Both the position numbers and the translations under genes were made by a program. A DNA stretch of 64,000 nt from Eretmocerus hayati (lineage: Eukaryota; Arthropoda; Insecta; Hymenoptera; Aphelinidae): assembly GCA_029851415.1 (NCBI GenBank), contig CM056741.1, positions 82,970,282-83,034,281 on the forward strand, given 5' to 3'. Shown piece by piece: positions 31,810-41,665 of this stretch; within the stretch, counting starts at the first letter, position 1; every line of letters begins with the position of its first letter. The notes under the pieces were generated by a model. It was not told the origin of the DNA. It made no database searches and saw nothing but the letters and a program-made list of their open reading frames with translations.

Positions 31810-33585
31810 TTCGCCTTCTGGTAGGCAGTGCAGTTGCTCACCCCAGATCTGTGATCAGATTTGAACCCGATTATCTCACAGCTCAAGCACTTCGGCTTCC
31901 CTTTGCAGGTTGCGGCGAGGTGTCCGGGTTCGCCGCACTGGAAGCAGAGTTCTGATCTTTACTCTTCCGTCTTCTCCTTCTTGCAGCCCGAGACCTTGTG
32001 GACGTACTCAAGGCAGTTGTAACACCTTGGAATGCCACCTTTTTCGCGGATCCTGACTCTGCCCCAACCAACATTGGGCTCCTGCCAGTCCAGGAGGTGG
32101 TGGGCCAGTCTTGTTGGGACCGAGACGACCGCCGTTTGGGTGCACCGATAACCGATTCGGAGAGACTTCACTGCGATATTCCCTCTCTCACTCTCTGGCA
32201 GGGCCTGACCGAGGACCTTGAGTACTTGGCCCTTGTCAACGTCGTAGTCGACTCCGAGCACCTCAAGAGTAGATGTGTTCAGGAGGCAATAGACAGCTCC
32301 TTCTTCGCCGACCACTGGTGCCAATGTTGTCTTCACGGCTGTGGCGTCGGTACCCTTTCTCAATTCGATGAGGACTTGGCCTTCCTTTGTTTTGCGGAAG
32401 CCCGTGACTTTTGTGCCTACTTCCTCGTCGGCGGCATTCGTCTTGATTCTCCGCAGCATGTCTGCGTAGGTGAGCCCTCCCTGGTTGACCGTGACGAGGA
32501 TGGCCTCAGGCTTGGCTCTTCTCGGCTTCATTTTCGCCTTCTTTCCGGCGGAATCATTAGATCTACCGCTCTTCTTTGCCTTCCTTGCGTTTTTCTCCGA
32601 CACCACTTCCTTCCAAGGCCCATTCTGCTCGGGCCGATTGGGCGTCGATGTCGAGTGCGGTGTTCCGAGACCTCCCGGTGGAGGTCCGTATCGCGTCCCC
32701 TTTGGACCGCGTTGTTGCCCCGGTCGCGATCCCGGTTTCCCTGCCCCCTCCCCTGGAAGCCATCACCCGACGCGGCCGGTTTTTATGTGGCCGGAGGCTG
32801 CACATTCCCCCTCACTGTCAGGGTCTTTCCCGTTTCGAGGAGCGTTGTCTCGAAAGCAGCCCGCTTCACCTTGTCTGTCGCGAGTAGGCCTTCGAGCGCG
32901 TGGCCTATCTTCTTGAGTCCTTCCATGTCACCCTTGGTCCCTTCTGGGTTACTGGAAACAGACTCGGCTATCTCTATAACCAAGTTGAAGTGTTCGAGAG
33001 GAGATATGTCTTTTCCTCCACCTCTTTCCGGCACATTTTCAGGTCTTCCCATTTCCCCATGAGAACGCCTGCCTCGTTTCCACTCTTTTGTCGTGCCGCA
33101 TCTCTGGATGAAAGGATAGGGTCAATGTCCATCCCATCAGACTCTGCATCGTGTACTCTCTTATCGAGCGTACCGATTCCGGGAGTCAGGGTTGTTCCGT
33201 TCCCCTGGGACCCTATAGTGGAGTCGGACCTCCTCGAGTCTGAGCTCAAGTTGACGGCGTCATCAACCCCGTTGCTAGGTTGCATAATCTGGATCCTGAG
33301 CGCGGGGTTGTTTTTCAGCAGCTTCTCTGTCGCCTCTTGTGCTTCTGCTTCCACCTTCGCATTCTTCCCTAGTTGGACCGGAAAGGTGAGCTTCGATTGC
33401 TTTAGCACTCGTATGTCCGCTTCCTCGCCCAAACTCTTCCTTTTCTTGCTGTTTGGGGTGAGGTCTACCTTCTTCTTATGTTGGTCCTTTCCTCCAACTC
33501 CTTCCGCCTGTGGCGTATTTCCATCGCTTGTAGCTTTACGCGTGAGTCCACCAGCCAAGTGTGCCACTGGTAGCGTGCTTTGCAT
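31810..33585 (-). pseudogene. R1-G ORF1 (gag-like) with CCHC knuckles, frameshifted
   Basis: Three overlapping frames: 33585-32974 starts MQSTLPVAHLAGG; 33052-32783 and 32606-31959 hold a core with TYADMLRRIKTNA and LNTSTLEVLGVDYDVDK, followed by CYNCLEYVHKVSGC; then in another frame near 31940-31880 CFQCGEPGHLAATC. Several CCHC knuckles after a basic N-terminal half are standard for R1-clade ORF1, an RNA-binding protein. At least three frame changes make it dead. Confidence 0.82.
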
Positions 33586-33882
33586 CGTTGCCCCCCCCCC
33601 CCAAGTTCCGAATGGAGCCCCGCTTTATTTGGGGGAATCTTGCCGTCAATGCTGGACATCTTCTTCTTTCTTCTTTTCCCAGGGCCTGGAATCGCATGCT
33701 GGCCGACCCCGGACCAGACCAGCACGGCTGGGGTGTCTAGTGTGATGCGTGTTCTGTATAATGTTGATATGTCTGTGTACTGCTTGAGCGGGCGTAAGTA
33801 TGGTGCGTGTAGGGTGTAGTGTGTGTAGGTGTAAAAGTAGGACTCGGGTCCGGAGGGGCGTCGCTCCCTCAAGCTCCCCGGA

Positions 33883-33883
<1 letters not shown>
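33586..33883 (-). other. R1-G 5' UTR
   Basis: Non-coding stretch between the ORF1 start and the TC tract. A run of C at 33592-33602 lies just upstream of ORF1. The 5' end abuts the microsatellite without a recognisable duplication. Confidence 0.6.

Positions 33884-33917
<34 letters not shown>
33884..33917. repeat. (TC)n tract between R1-G and LINE-A
   Basis: TC repeat with the minus-strand R1-G 5' end on its left and the plus-strand LINE-A 5' end (GGTGAGTA) on its right, so two 5' ends face away from one microsatellite. Confidence 0.95.
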
Positions 33918-34092
33918 GGTGAGTACAACCACACGCTCTCTTCATCGCTCCGTGTTGAATGTCGTTTCTCACCAACAAAACTTTGTCCCGAGTGGCAACT
34001 TTTTGCAGATTGGATTTCCTCTCGCAGGCTCATACTTTCGGAGCATCACTGCATGGCTCCAACCCGAGCCTGAGAGGAATTATTCCAAATTC

Positions 34093-34427
34093 TGCAATCT
34101 GACAAAAACAACCAGTCGGCAGATATTGGCGCCGAAACCAACCATCCTGCGCATGCCCGGCTGTCGTCTGCTGCTCGCTACTATACTGCTGCTGTCTGCT
34201 GTCACACAATAGGCGACAACACCTGCCACATATGCAACACCATCCTGCGTCATGGCAGCAAACAATGCAGCATCTGCAAACGGTTCACCCACGCAAAATG
34301 TTCAAAAATATCGAACAACACGTGGTTTTGCGTGGCGTGTCATGAGGTGAGCAAAAATTCATCCACTAAAACGTCGCCGGGTGCAGTCAAGCAGAAGGTT
34401 TCGAATGCTCGACGCAGCACGAAGAAT

Positions 34428-34465
<38 letters not shown>

Positions 34466-36031
34466 GAGAAAGAGGACACCGGTGTGCGTGCTGGTGTGAG
34501 TGGTCTTTCTACCATCACGCTGGCGCGTCTCAGCTCTCGCGGCAAGACGGGGATATCTCCCCTTGCCCCGCGGACCACTGTCACCGGCCGCAACGAGAAG
34601 CCCCCTACCACCAGAGGCTCTCTTCATGCCGCGAGGAATGACGAGCAGCGGTGGTCGTCTGCTGCGCTACCAACTTGCAGCGGTGGCAGCACCTCAACAC
34701 TTGCCACCAGTGGCGCGAAAATTCAAACAGCAGAGACGCAGGACATTGGCACATCCCAACCGTTTCTCTCAACATCCCCAGGAAATGGCTGTGGAATATC
34801 CCAGGACGGGAGAGACAGAAGATCAGTACAGCCGACGAGTCCAGCAACGACGCCAACACCGGAATTTCTTAGAGATAAGTGGGTTTTTGATTCGCAGAGT
34901 GCTCTGGATCTCTTTTTTCAACAAAACGATTTAACTCAGGAGCGGTTCGACGAAATAATGTCCCTCCTGAAGCGACACGACGCCGCCATCTCCTCCTCAT
35001 CACCCACACCAGCAGTGAGTGCGGCGAGTGATCAACTGTTAGCGCGCATGTCATCTCTGGAGGCACTCATAGAGAAGCAAAACTCCAAGCTGGAGGAGTT
35101 TCGCCTAGATCGTGAGCTGCTTCTTGAGGAGAATACTTTGATGAAAAGCCAGATCTCACATCTGACTAATCTTGTGAAAGATAACCAGGGCACTCTGCGA
35201 AAATCTAATGTTAGTAATGAAATTAAGTCTTCCATTTCTGAGCTTCCACATCAATCTTCCGGGCCAGATCCGCAAGTTCGAATGGATTTTTCTAACCATT
35301 CACTAGCTGGGCGGCAGAGTACTGAACTCAGGGGTGAAGGTCTTGAGTGCAGCCAATTAATCATAACCGGTGCTTTGAAAAAAGACTCTACTGCCTCGGA
35401 GGAAGAGGTATGTAATATTTCCTATGCAGTACTCAAGTCCATCCTTCCCTCGCTGAAGAGGGAAAACATCACTGATGTTCGTATTTTGCAGCCCGGGCGC
35501 GTGTCTGGGAGGGAAAATCCAATGCATGACAATAGACCGACCAATTCATCGCCTCAAGCCCCGGATACCCGCTCACGTTCTATTCCATCTTGCCTAGTCC
35601 AACTCTCGTGCAGCCGTCTAGCCAGGGAGGTGATGAGAGCCAAGCGCTCGATCGCCAACAATTACTTTACAACTCATAAGATTGAGCCCACATTGCTTGA
35701 CCCTGAAGCGAAAGCCCATGTGCCAGACCGAAAGATTTACATCAATGAGATGTTACCCCGTGAAAAATATAAGGAATATGTTCATTTGAGGCCACTTGCA
35801 CGGGGCTTAGGCTTCAAATATGTTTGGCACAGCGGTGTACGCTTCTGGGTCAGGCGTAAAAATGGCGAGAGAGCGTATGCGTTCGAGTCCCTCACTGAGC
35901 TACAGGTCATTCAAACGGCGTGTCGAATAGTCCCAAAACCAACTCCTGAGTCATTGGATAGTGCCAGAAATGGCTCTACCATTCCAAATCAGAGTAAAAA
36001 TTCGACAGCAGCATCGGTGGGGACACCCTGA
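34093..36031 (+). pseudogene. LINE-A ORF1: PHD-like finger, GA-repeat tract, coiled coil
   Basis: An open frame without a fixed start reaches a Cys/His cluster at about 34223-34347 (CHICN, CSICKRFTHAKC, CVACH), spaced like the PHD-type finger of CR1-group ORF1 proteins. A GA tract (34432-34463) interrupts it. The second part (34484-36031, 515 open codons) holds a heptad-rich segment around LLARMSSLEALIEKQNSKLE and a basic C-terminal domain with EYVHLRPLARGLGFKYVWHS, shared with LINE-B ORF1. It is expected to bind the element RNA as a multimer. Confidence 0.75.
34432..34463 (+). repeat. (GA)n tract inside LINE-A ORF1
   Basis: About 30 bp of GA within coding sequence, between the finger and the coiled coil. 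It may have expanded after insertion and could shift the frame. Confidence 0.9.
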
Positions 36032-36083
36032 CTAAACACGGCTGCCGGGGAGTCAGAAGGGAGAGGTAGTTCCCTGAAGGCGG

Positions 36084-38958
36084 GGTTTATCAATCTTAAT
36101 TCCTTAACGGATAAGATTGAGCATCTGCGCCTGCTTGTTGCTAACGAACCCTCCTACCATCTTTTTGGGGTGGCTGAGTCGAAGCTAGATGAGTATGTGG
36201 ATGACAGTCTCGTTCAGATACCGGGTTTTTCGCTGTTGAGACAGGATCGCAACAGGGAGGGTGGTGGGGTTGCCTTGTATGTGCGCAATGATTTCAAGGT
36301 AGAGAAGCTAATTTCGTCTAAAACTTTTGGCCCAGGGAAACCTGGAGTTCCTGAATTTCTTTTCTGAAGCGTACAGCAGGGTAACTCCCCTCCAACTTTA
36401 GTCGTGGTAATTTACAGACCCCCGAAAATCGCCATGCAGAAGGATGACGGTCTGTTTGGCTCGTTACGCCGACTGTGTGGGGATTATAGTCATAAAATTA
36501 TAATGGGAGATCTGAACGCGGATTTGTTAGACACTGCTCACCCTGACACCAAGACACTGACTGCACTGACAGAAGAACTTGCCTTGCAGATAGTGCAGCA
36601 TGGCCCGACTCACCAACACACCCCCAATACATCTCATACATGGATTGACCACATCTACGTAGATGACAATGACATCGTTACTGACTTCCAAAACAGACTC
36701 CTGCCCAGTTTCGGCAGGCACTCGGTCATTGACGTCACCATCAACGTCTTCAGTCCCTCTCCGCCAAAAAATTCCTTCACCTACAGGGATTTTCGTAACA
36801 TCACTCCGGAGATATTGAATGACCGGTTGCTTCGCTGCGACTGGACAGCTCTTGAAAATGCCGAAACCAGTTTGGAAGGAGCAATTCACTGCTTGAATGA
36901 AAATTTAAAGACCGTTATAGATGAATTAGCACCTGAGAAAACTATTAATCCGCGAAAAAATGACGCTCCCTGGATTGGTCCTGAGCTGCGGGTACTCATA
37001 AAGGAGCGAGACGCGACGCGCAGGCGCTGGGAGCGGAATCAACGTAACCAGCGCAAGTGTCCTGAGCTTCAAAATGAGTACTTTCGGCTCAGTGAAGAGG
37101 TTGACTTGCGCATTGAACGAGAGCGTAACTCCTTCCTTCAAAGTCATCTTTCTGACGCTCTCGATCAACAGAAGAACATCTGGAAGGAAATGCGCAACCT
37201 CGGCCTCTTGCCTAAGAGCAAAGAGGAGGAACTTCATGGTTTCACACCGGATGAGTTAAACGCACACTTTGCGGGGGTTTCCGTTTCGCCCTACGAAAAT
37301 ATTGAAGAAGCAATGGACGATATTGACTCGGCGCCAGAGGAGGGGTTTAAATTTAAGCCCACAAATTTCACTGATGTAGTCCTTGCCATCAAACAGTTCT
37401 CCTCGCAGGCCCGTGGAGCGGATGGAATACCTCAAAGTGTGATCGCGAAAGCTCTCCCGGCTATTGGTGATCTTATTGTACATATTTTTAACTCCTCTTT
37501 CGCTCATAGCATTTTTCCCGAGGCTTGGAAGCAAGCGCAGCTGATCGCATTAAAGAAGACTGCCACTCCATCAACGGTCTCGGATTTCCGTCCCATAGCG
37601 CTGCTGTGCTTCCTCTCCAAGGTTTTGGAAAAAATCGCACATGACCAAATCATGGAGTATTTAAAAATTGAGAATCTACTTGATCCCTTCCAAGCTGGTT
37701 TCAAGCAACATCACAGTACCCAGACGGCACTGCTCAAGTTGACAGACGACATCAGAGTAGGAATTGACAGAAAGAAGATCACTCTGCTCCTACTGTTCGA
37801 CTTTAGCAAAGCATTCGATACAATCTCACCATGCAAGCTGCTGAGGAAGCTACGACACCTTGGCTTCTCGAGATCGGCACTCCTGTGGATAAAATCATAT
37901 TTACAGGGTCGCACCCAACAAATCACTTCTAAAGTAGGTAAATCTGATTGGCTCGAAACCAATCTGGGTGTTCCGCAGGGGTCCGTTCTTGGGCCTCTCC
38001 TCTTCAGCTTGTATGTGAATGATTTGCCCGGGCTATTGAATGGAAAGTCAGTGAACCATATATTCTACGCAGATGCTCTTCAGATCTATCTTCAAGTTGA
38101 CAAGAAGAACATCAAGGAGGGGATTGCTCGACTGGGAGACATAGGGCGACTTGTTGATGAATGGGCTAGGAACTCCGACCTGCGCCTCAACGCTGGCAAG
38201 ACCAAGGCAATCTTTTTCAGTTCCGACCGGAACGTTAGAGACTTGCAACGAATGAACTTGCCAGGGGTTGAGATACAGGATGGAGTGTTTGTCCCATTCA
38301 GTGATACTGTCGTGAGTCTTGGTGTTACACTTGACAGCGAACTAACGTGGAAACCGCACATCGATCAAGTTACCAAAAAGTCAACAGAGCCCTATATGGT
38401 TTGCGGCTTTTTAGGGCGTGTATCACCAGACCTCTCCGAATTCGCCTAGTCGAGTCACTTGTTCAACCGCATTTGGATTACTGTACGGTCGTGTACCTCG
38501 ACGCCACGGACGAACAGCGGCAACGGATACAACGACTAAGCAATTCATGTGTGAGATATATTTTTGATCTTAGGAGAGACGAGCATATCACCCCGTTTAG
38601 GGAGCGTTTGGGCTGGTTACGTACTGATTCGCGGCGAATGTACTCCGCTGCTCTCTTGATGCATAAGATCATGCACTTAGAAGAACCTGGCTACCTAGCT
38701 GCGATGTTTACCAGGTACCAATTTGAACGCCCCGCACATGGTGATGCAGAAGAGCGGACACTCAAAGTTCCCAATATGAGACTTGAATATGGTAGAAGAT
38801 CTTCCCAGGTTCAATGTGCTCACTTGTGGAACTTTCTCCCTTCGGGCTTTCGGCAAATTCAAAAAATTTCACTTTTTAAAGACGCTCTAAAAGAATTTTT
38901 CTTGTCGCAACCCTCCCGGAGGATTGACGTGGACCAGAAACAGTACTTCAATCTCTGA
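36084..38958 (+). pseudogene. LINE-A ORF2: endonuclease and reverse transcriptase
   Basis: The endonuclease starts GFINLNSLTDKIEHLRLL, then GVAESKL, VVIYRPP, IMGDLNADLL and, near 36640, HTWIDHIYVD. A TGA at 36365-36367 interrupts it in frame. The RT has ARGADGIPQSVI, DFRPIALLCFLSKVLEK, LLFDFSKAFDTISP (motif A) and LGVPQGSVLGPLLFSLYVND. The catalytic box reads FYADALQIY instead of YADD, so the second Asp is lost. A frameshift near 38380 leads to the C-terminal part, ending QYFNL. Otherwise 681 codons from 36404 are open. Confidence 0.9.
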
Positions 38959-39286
38959 TAGGCTTGGGCTCTTTTCAATTAGTCTTTTTCTAGTTTTAGT
39001 CGACTTTTACGTGGCTTACCTGTCACATAACTCTTAAATCTGTGATAGTTTCCGGGCCCATGTCTGTCTTTTTATATGTACTGATGTACCTCGATTAATT
39101 AATTACCTAATTTATTTTGACTCGTGTGCATCTCTCGATGCCTTTTCAATGACTAGTCACTTTCTGTGATAAATGAAATTTCCTTGACCAAAATGACAAA
39201 TTGTATAATACTTATATGTTGATTATGACCGTTATATGTATCTCATTTAATTGTATTTTTACTTTTGCCACCAGGCCAATAAAGGG

Positions 39287-39311
39287 AATCAATCAATCTC
39301 TCTCTCTCTCT
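39287..39311 (+). repeat. TCAA tail and TC tract between LINE-A and LINE-B
   Basis: The tail follows an AATAAAGG box at 39280. The TC run ends ten bases before the GGTGAGTA start of LINE-B. Confidence 0.9.
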
Positions 39312-39857
39312 TTGTGGGCTGGTGAGTAGCCGTGTACACGTCTTCTACATCGCTCACCAAAGGAATCTGATTTGATCCAGAATATTACTCTTTCGAGTAA
39401 ACATTTTTACAGAGTGGAGTTCTCCTGCGGGCTCTCGTCTTGAAGCATCAACTGCGTGGCTCCAATTATTGAGCCTGGGAGAATTATTCAGCTCTTAAAA
39501 GTGCAATCCATCATCAAAAGCGAACGAGTTAGAGCAGCCGTTCGCGCGTTACTTGCCACAACTGCGCATGTCTGGTGTAAGAAGGCTGGCCAGCTGTCTG
39601 CTGCTCCCATTGCATCCATTGGTGCTATAAATGTGTTAATCGGCTGCAGCTGCATACTCTTGTTTGAAGTGTCCTGAGGCGAGATCGTCCTGTAGCTTGC
39701 AATTGTGGTGGTGATAGTGATGTTTTCGGCCTGTCTGTAAGTGTTTCCTGTCCAGTCAGTGTTACATCAAGCTGTCGTCTGCTGCCGAGTAATGCTCATA
39801 ACTATCCTAGCAGAAGTCAAGCTACTGTAGAGACGGTATTTGTTCGTGTGTGTATGA

Positions 39858-40114
39858 GTGCTCTGTGTGATTCGATGCTCACGTGTAAGAAATGCAATCG
39901 TAAGATAGTATGTCAATTTAAAAGCTGTCTCGTGTGCAAAAGTAATTTCCATCCGTTATGCGTGCTGGACTATATTCAGAACAAGCCAAAAGACTCTTGT
40001 TGTGTTCGTACATTCCACGATACTCTGCGACGAAGTATACACGTTGTGTCGAATAACACTCGCACACGAGTAACGCGTAGCCGTGTTAGTGCTCGTCATC
40101 GCGCTTTGATATAG
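39858..40114 (+). pseudogene. LINE-B ORF1, N-terminal PHD-like finger
   Basis: About 85 codons with CKKCNRKIVCQF, CLVCKSNFHPLCVLD and CCV, the same Cys/His spacing type as in LINE-A. It ends in a stop at 40112-40114 about 90 bp before the LINE-C insertion. The later ORF1 part is beyond that insertion. Confidence 0.72.
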
Positions 40115-40204
40115 CAAGAGGTCTACACTCTGTTGAGTTTCCTGAATCAGCTGACGAGACTGTACAACCAGATAGTATAGAGTCTACTGGCGTTGGTGCA
40201 CGAA

Positions 40205-40219
40205 TACTATCACAAAGTA
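40205..40219. repeat. Target-site duplication of LINE-C, left copy
   Basis: TACTATCACAAAGTA, identical to 45982-45996. A 15-bp duplication fits target-primed insertion of a LINE. Confidence 0.88.
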
Positions 40220-41116
40220 GAGGAGCGGTCTGCTAGGCCAACGAGAGCGGACGTGAATATACAATAGTGTACTGAAATAGTGGCTAATAGGAAAAATAAA
40301 TAATAAGGATATAAAAAGAATAGGAGGAAGGGAAGAGAAAGAAGAAAGATAAGGAGTGACAGTGAAAGAATTAGAAAAATACCACTCAAAAAGGAGAAAG
40401 AAAGGACACTCGAGTAAAGACAAGACTTTAGAATCGCCAACGAGCACGTGGAAGGTATACAAGATGCAAGTAGAAGAAGAAAGGGCATGGGGGATAATAA
40501 TGTGAAGAATATTTTGGATAAAATTATAAAGAATCAAGAATATAGGACGAGATCGAATTCAGTAGGAGCAAGTGACAGAAGCATAAGGGAATTCTATACA
40601 CCGGTAGCAACGAAAAAAAGAACAAATAAGGACAGATCACCTGAGGAAGTAGAAGGGAACGCTAATGAAAAACACTCAAAACAAGAAGGTTTAAAAGGAA
40701 AGGGTAAAGAAGAAGAAGAAGAAAACCTGAGTGAAACAGAATACTTGAGCCTAGGCATGGGAAGCCTGATGAAAGAAATCCAAAATTTGATAAGGAAATT
40801 TGAGGAGGAGAGCAAGGAGAGGAAGGAATGTTCCAATAAGGTAGAAGATATAGCAGACACTATGAAGAAAGATCTTGAAATAAGAGCCGGGGAATGGGAT
40901 AAAAAATGGAATGAGCTGGGAAAAGGGGAGAAAGAAAGAGATGCTAAACAAGACAGAGTTGAGGAAAGGTTGAGCAAGATAGAAAGCTTGATAAAGGAAA
41001 GGGGAGAAAATATGGGAATTGTCAACATGCCAGAAAGAGAGAAGGAAAGAGAAGATACGATCAATGAATTGACATGGAGGCTGGAAGATACAGAGGAGCG
41101 AGCAAGAAGGAATCAC

Positions 41117-41124
41117 ATTATAAT
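41117..41124. repeat. 8-bp target duplication of hAT-like MITE, left (ATTATAAT)
   Basis: Repeated at 41338-41345. The sequence is palindromic, but both copies are present. Confidence 0.8.
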
Positions 41125-41337
41125 CAGGGTTTTTAACGAAATTCATTTTTGATTTCGTTGAATTTCGTTGAATTCTTTCCTATGACCAATTTTGTAACGA
41201 AATCCTACTCAAAAAATCATAATCGTCGTAAAATGATGATTATGATTTTTAGAGTGGGATTTCGTTACGAAAGGGGTCATCAAATAGGACTCAACGAAAT
41301 TCAACAAAATTCGAAATGGATTTTGTTAAAAACCCTG
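41125..41337. mobile_element. 213-bp hAT-like MITE
   Basis: The perfect terminal inverted repeat CAGGGTTTTTAAC and an 8-bp duplication are hallmarks of the hAT superfamily. Most of the element is self-complementary: AACGAAATTCA near the left end mirrors TGGATTTTGTT-type sequence near the right end, with a central ATCATAATCGTC/GATGATTATGAT stem. It has no coding capacity. Confidence 0.85.
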
Positions 41338-41665
41338 ATTATAATACATGGAATAGCATGGCAAGGAGAAAATATTAGAGAAAAAATACAAGAATGGATA
41401 AAAGAAAAACTAGGGATAGAGGTAGTGATTATAAGATGCTGGAAAATTAAAGGACAAGAGAAAACATAGGGAGCAGAATGCGAAAAAGAGAGCATGAAAA
41501 GAGAAATAATGATTGACAAGAAAAAACTGAAAGGCTCGGAGGTGTATATTGATAAAGACTTGACGTTCAAGGAAAGAGGTATTAGAAGGAAACTGAAGGC
41601 CATAGCCAGAGAACAAGTAGAGAAAGGGAAGAGAGCCACAGTGAGGGACGATGCCATAATTATAG

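Larger units (their letters stand above)
17393..33883 (-). mobile_element. R1-G: near full-length R1-clade LINE, split by an LTR element
   Basis: The 3' part (17393-18112: poly-A end, 3' UTR, ORF2 C-terminus) and the 5' part (29000-33883: 5' UTR, ORF1, endonuclease, RT) are both minus strand. They meet inside the same stretch of ORF2 when the LTR element at 18162-28999 is set aside. Both outer ends abut TC tracts. That they are one element is inferred from order, orientation and complementary coverage. A 49-bp filler at 18113-18161 and a small missing segment keep the join imperfect. Confidence 0.7.
33918..39298 (+). mobile_element. LINE-A: nearly complete CR1/Jockey-like LINE
   Basis: 5.4 kb with 5' UTR, ORF1 (PHD-like finger and coiled coil), ORF2 (APE endonuclease and RT), a 3' UTR of about 330 bp and a (TCAA)n tail. 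It starts GGTGAGTA right after a TC tract and ends in AATCAATCAATC followed by another TC tract. It is a full-length copy whose defects are few: one stop and one frameshift in ORF2 and a changed RT active site. Confidence 0.88.

Noticed and set aside
31998..33062. Plus-strand open frame of 354 codons
   Set aside because: It is antisense to the R1-G ORF1, which has CCHC knuckles and family motifs. The plus-strand translation has no recognisable features and reflects GC-rich coding bias.
39858..40114. Host PHD-finger gene
   Set aside because: The finger is followed by a stop and lies in the LINE-B 5' region in the same position as the LINE-A finger, so it is LINE ORF1.
40594..41146. Long minus-strand frames opposite LINE-C
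   Set aside because: The purine-rich plus strand gives Ser/Phe/Leu-rich antisense frames without stops. The sense strand carries the real motifs.
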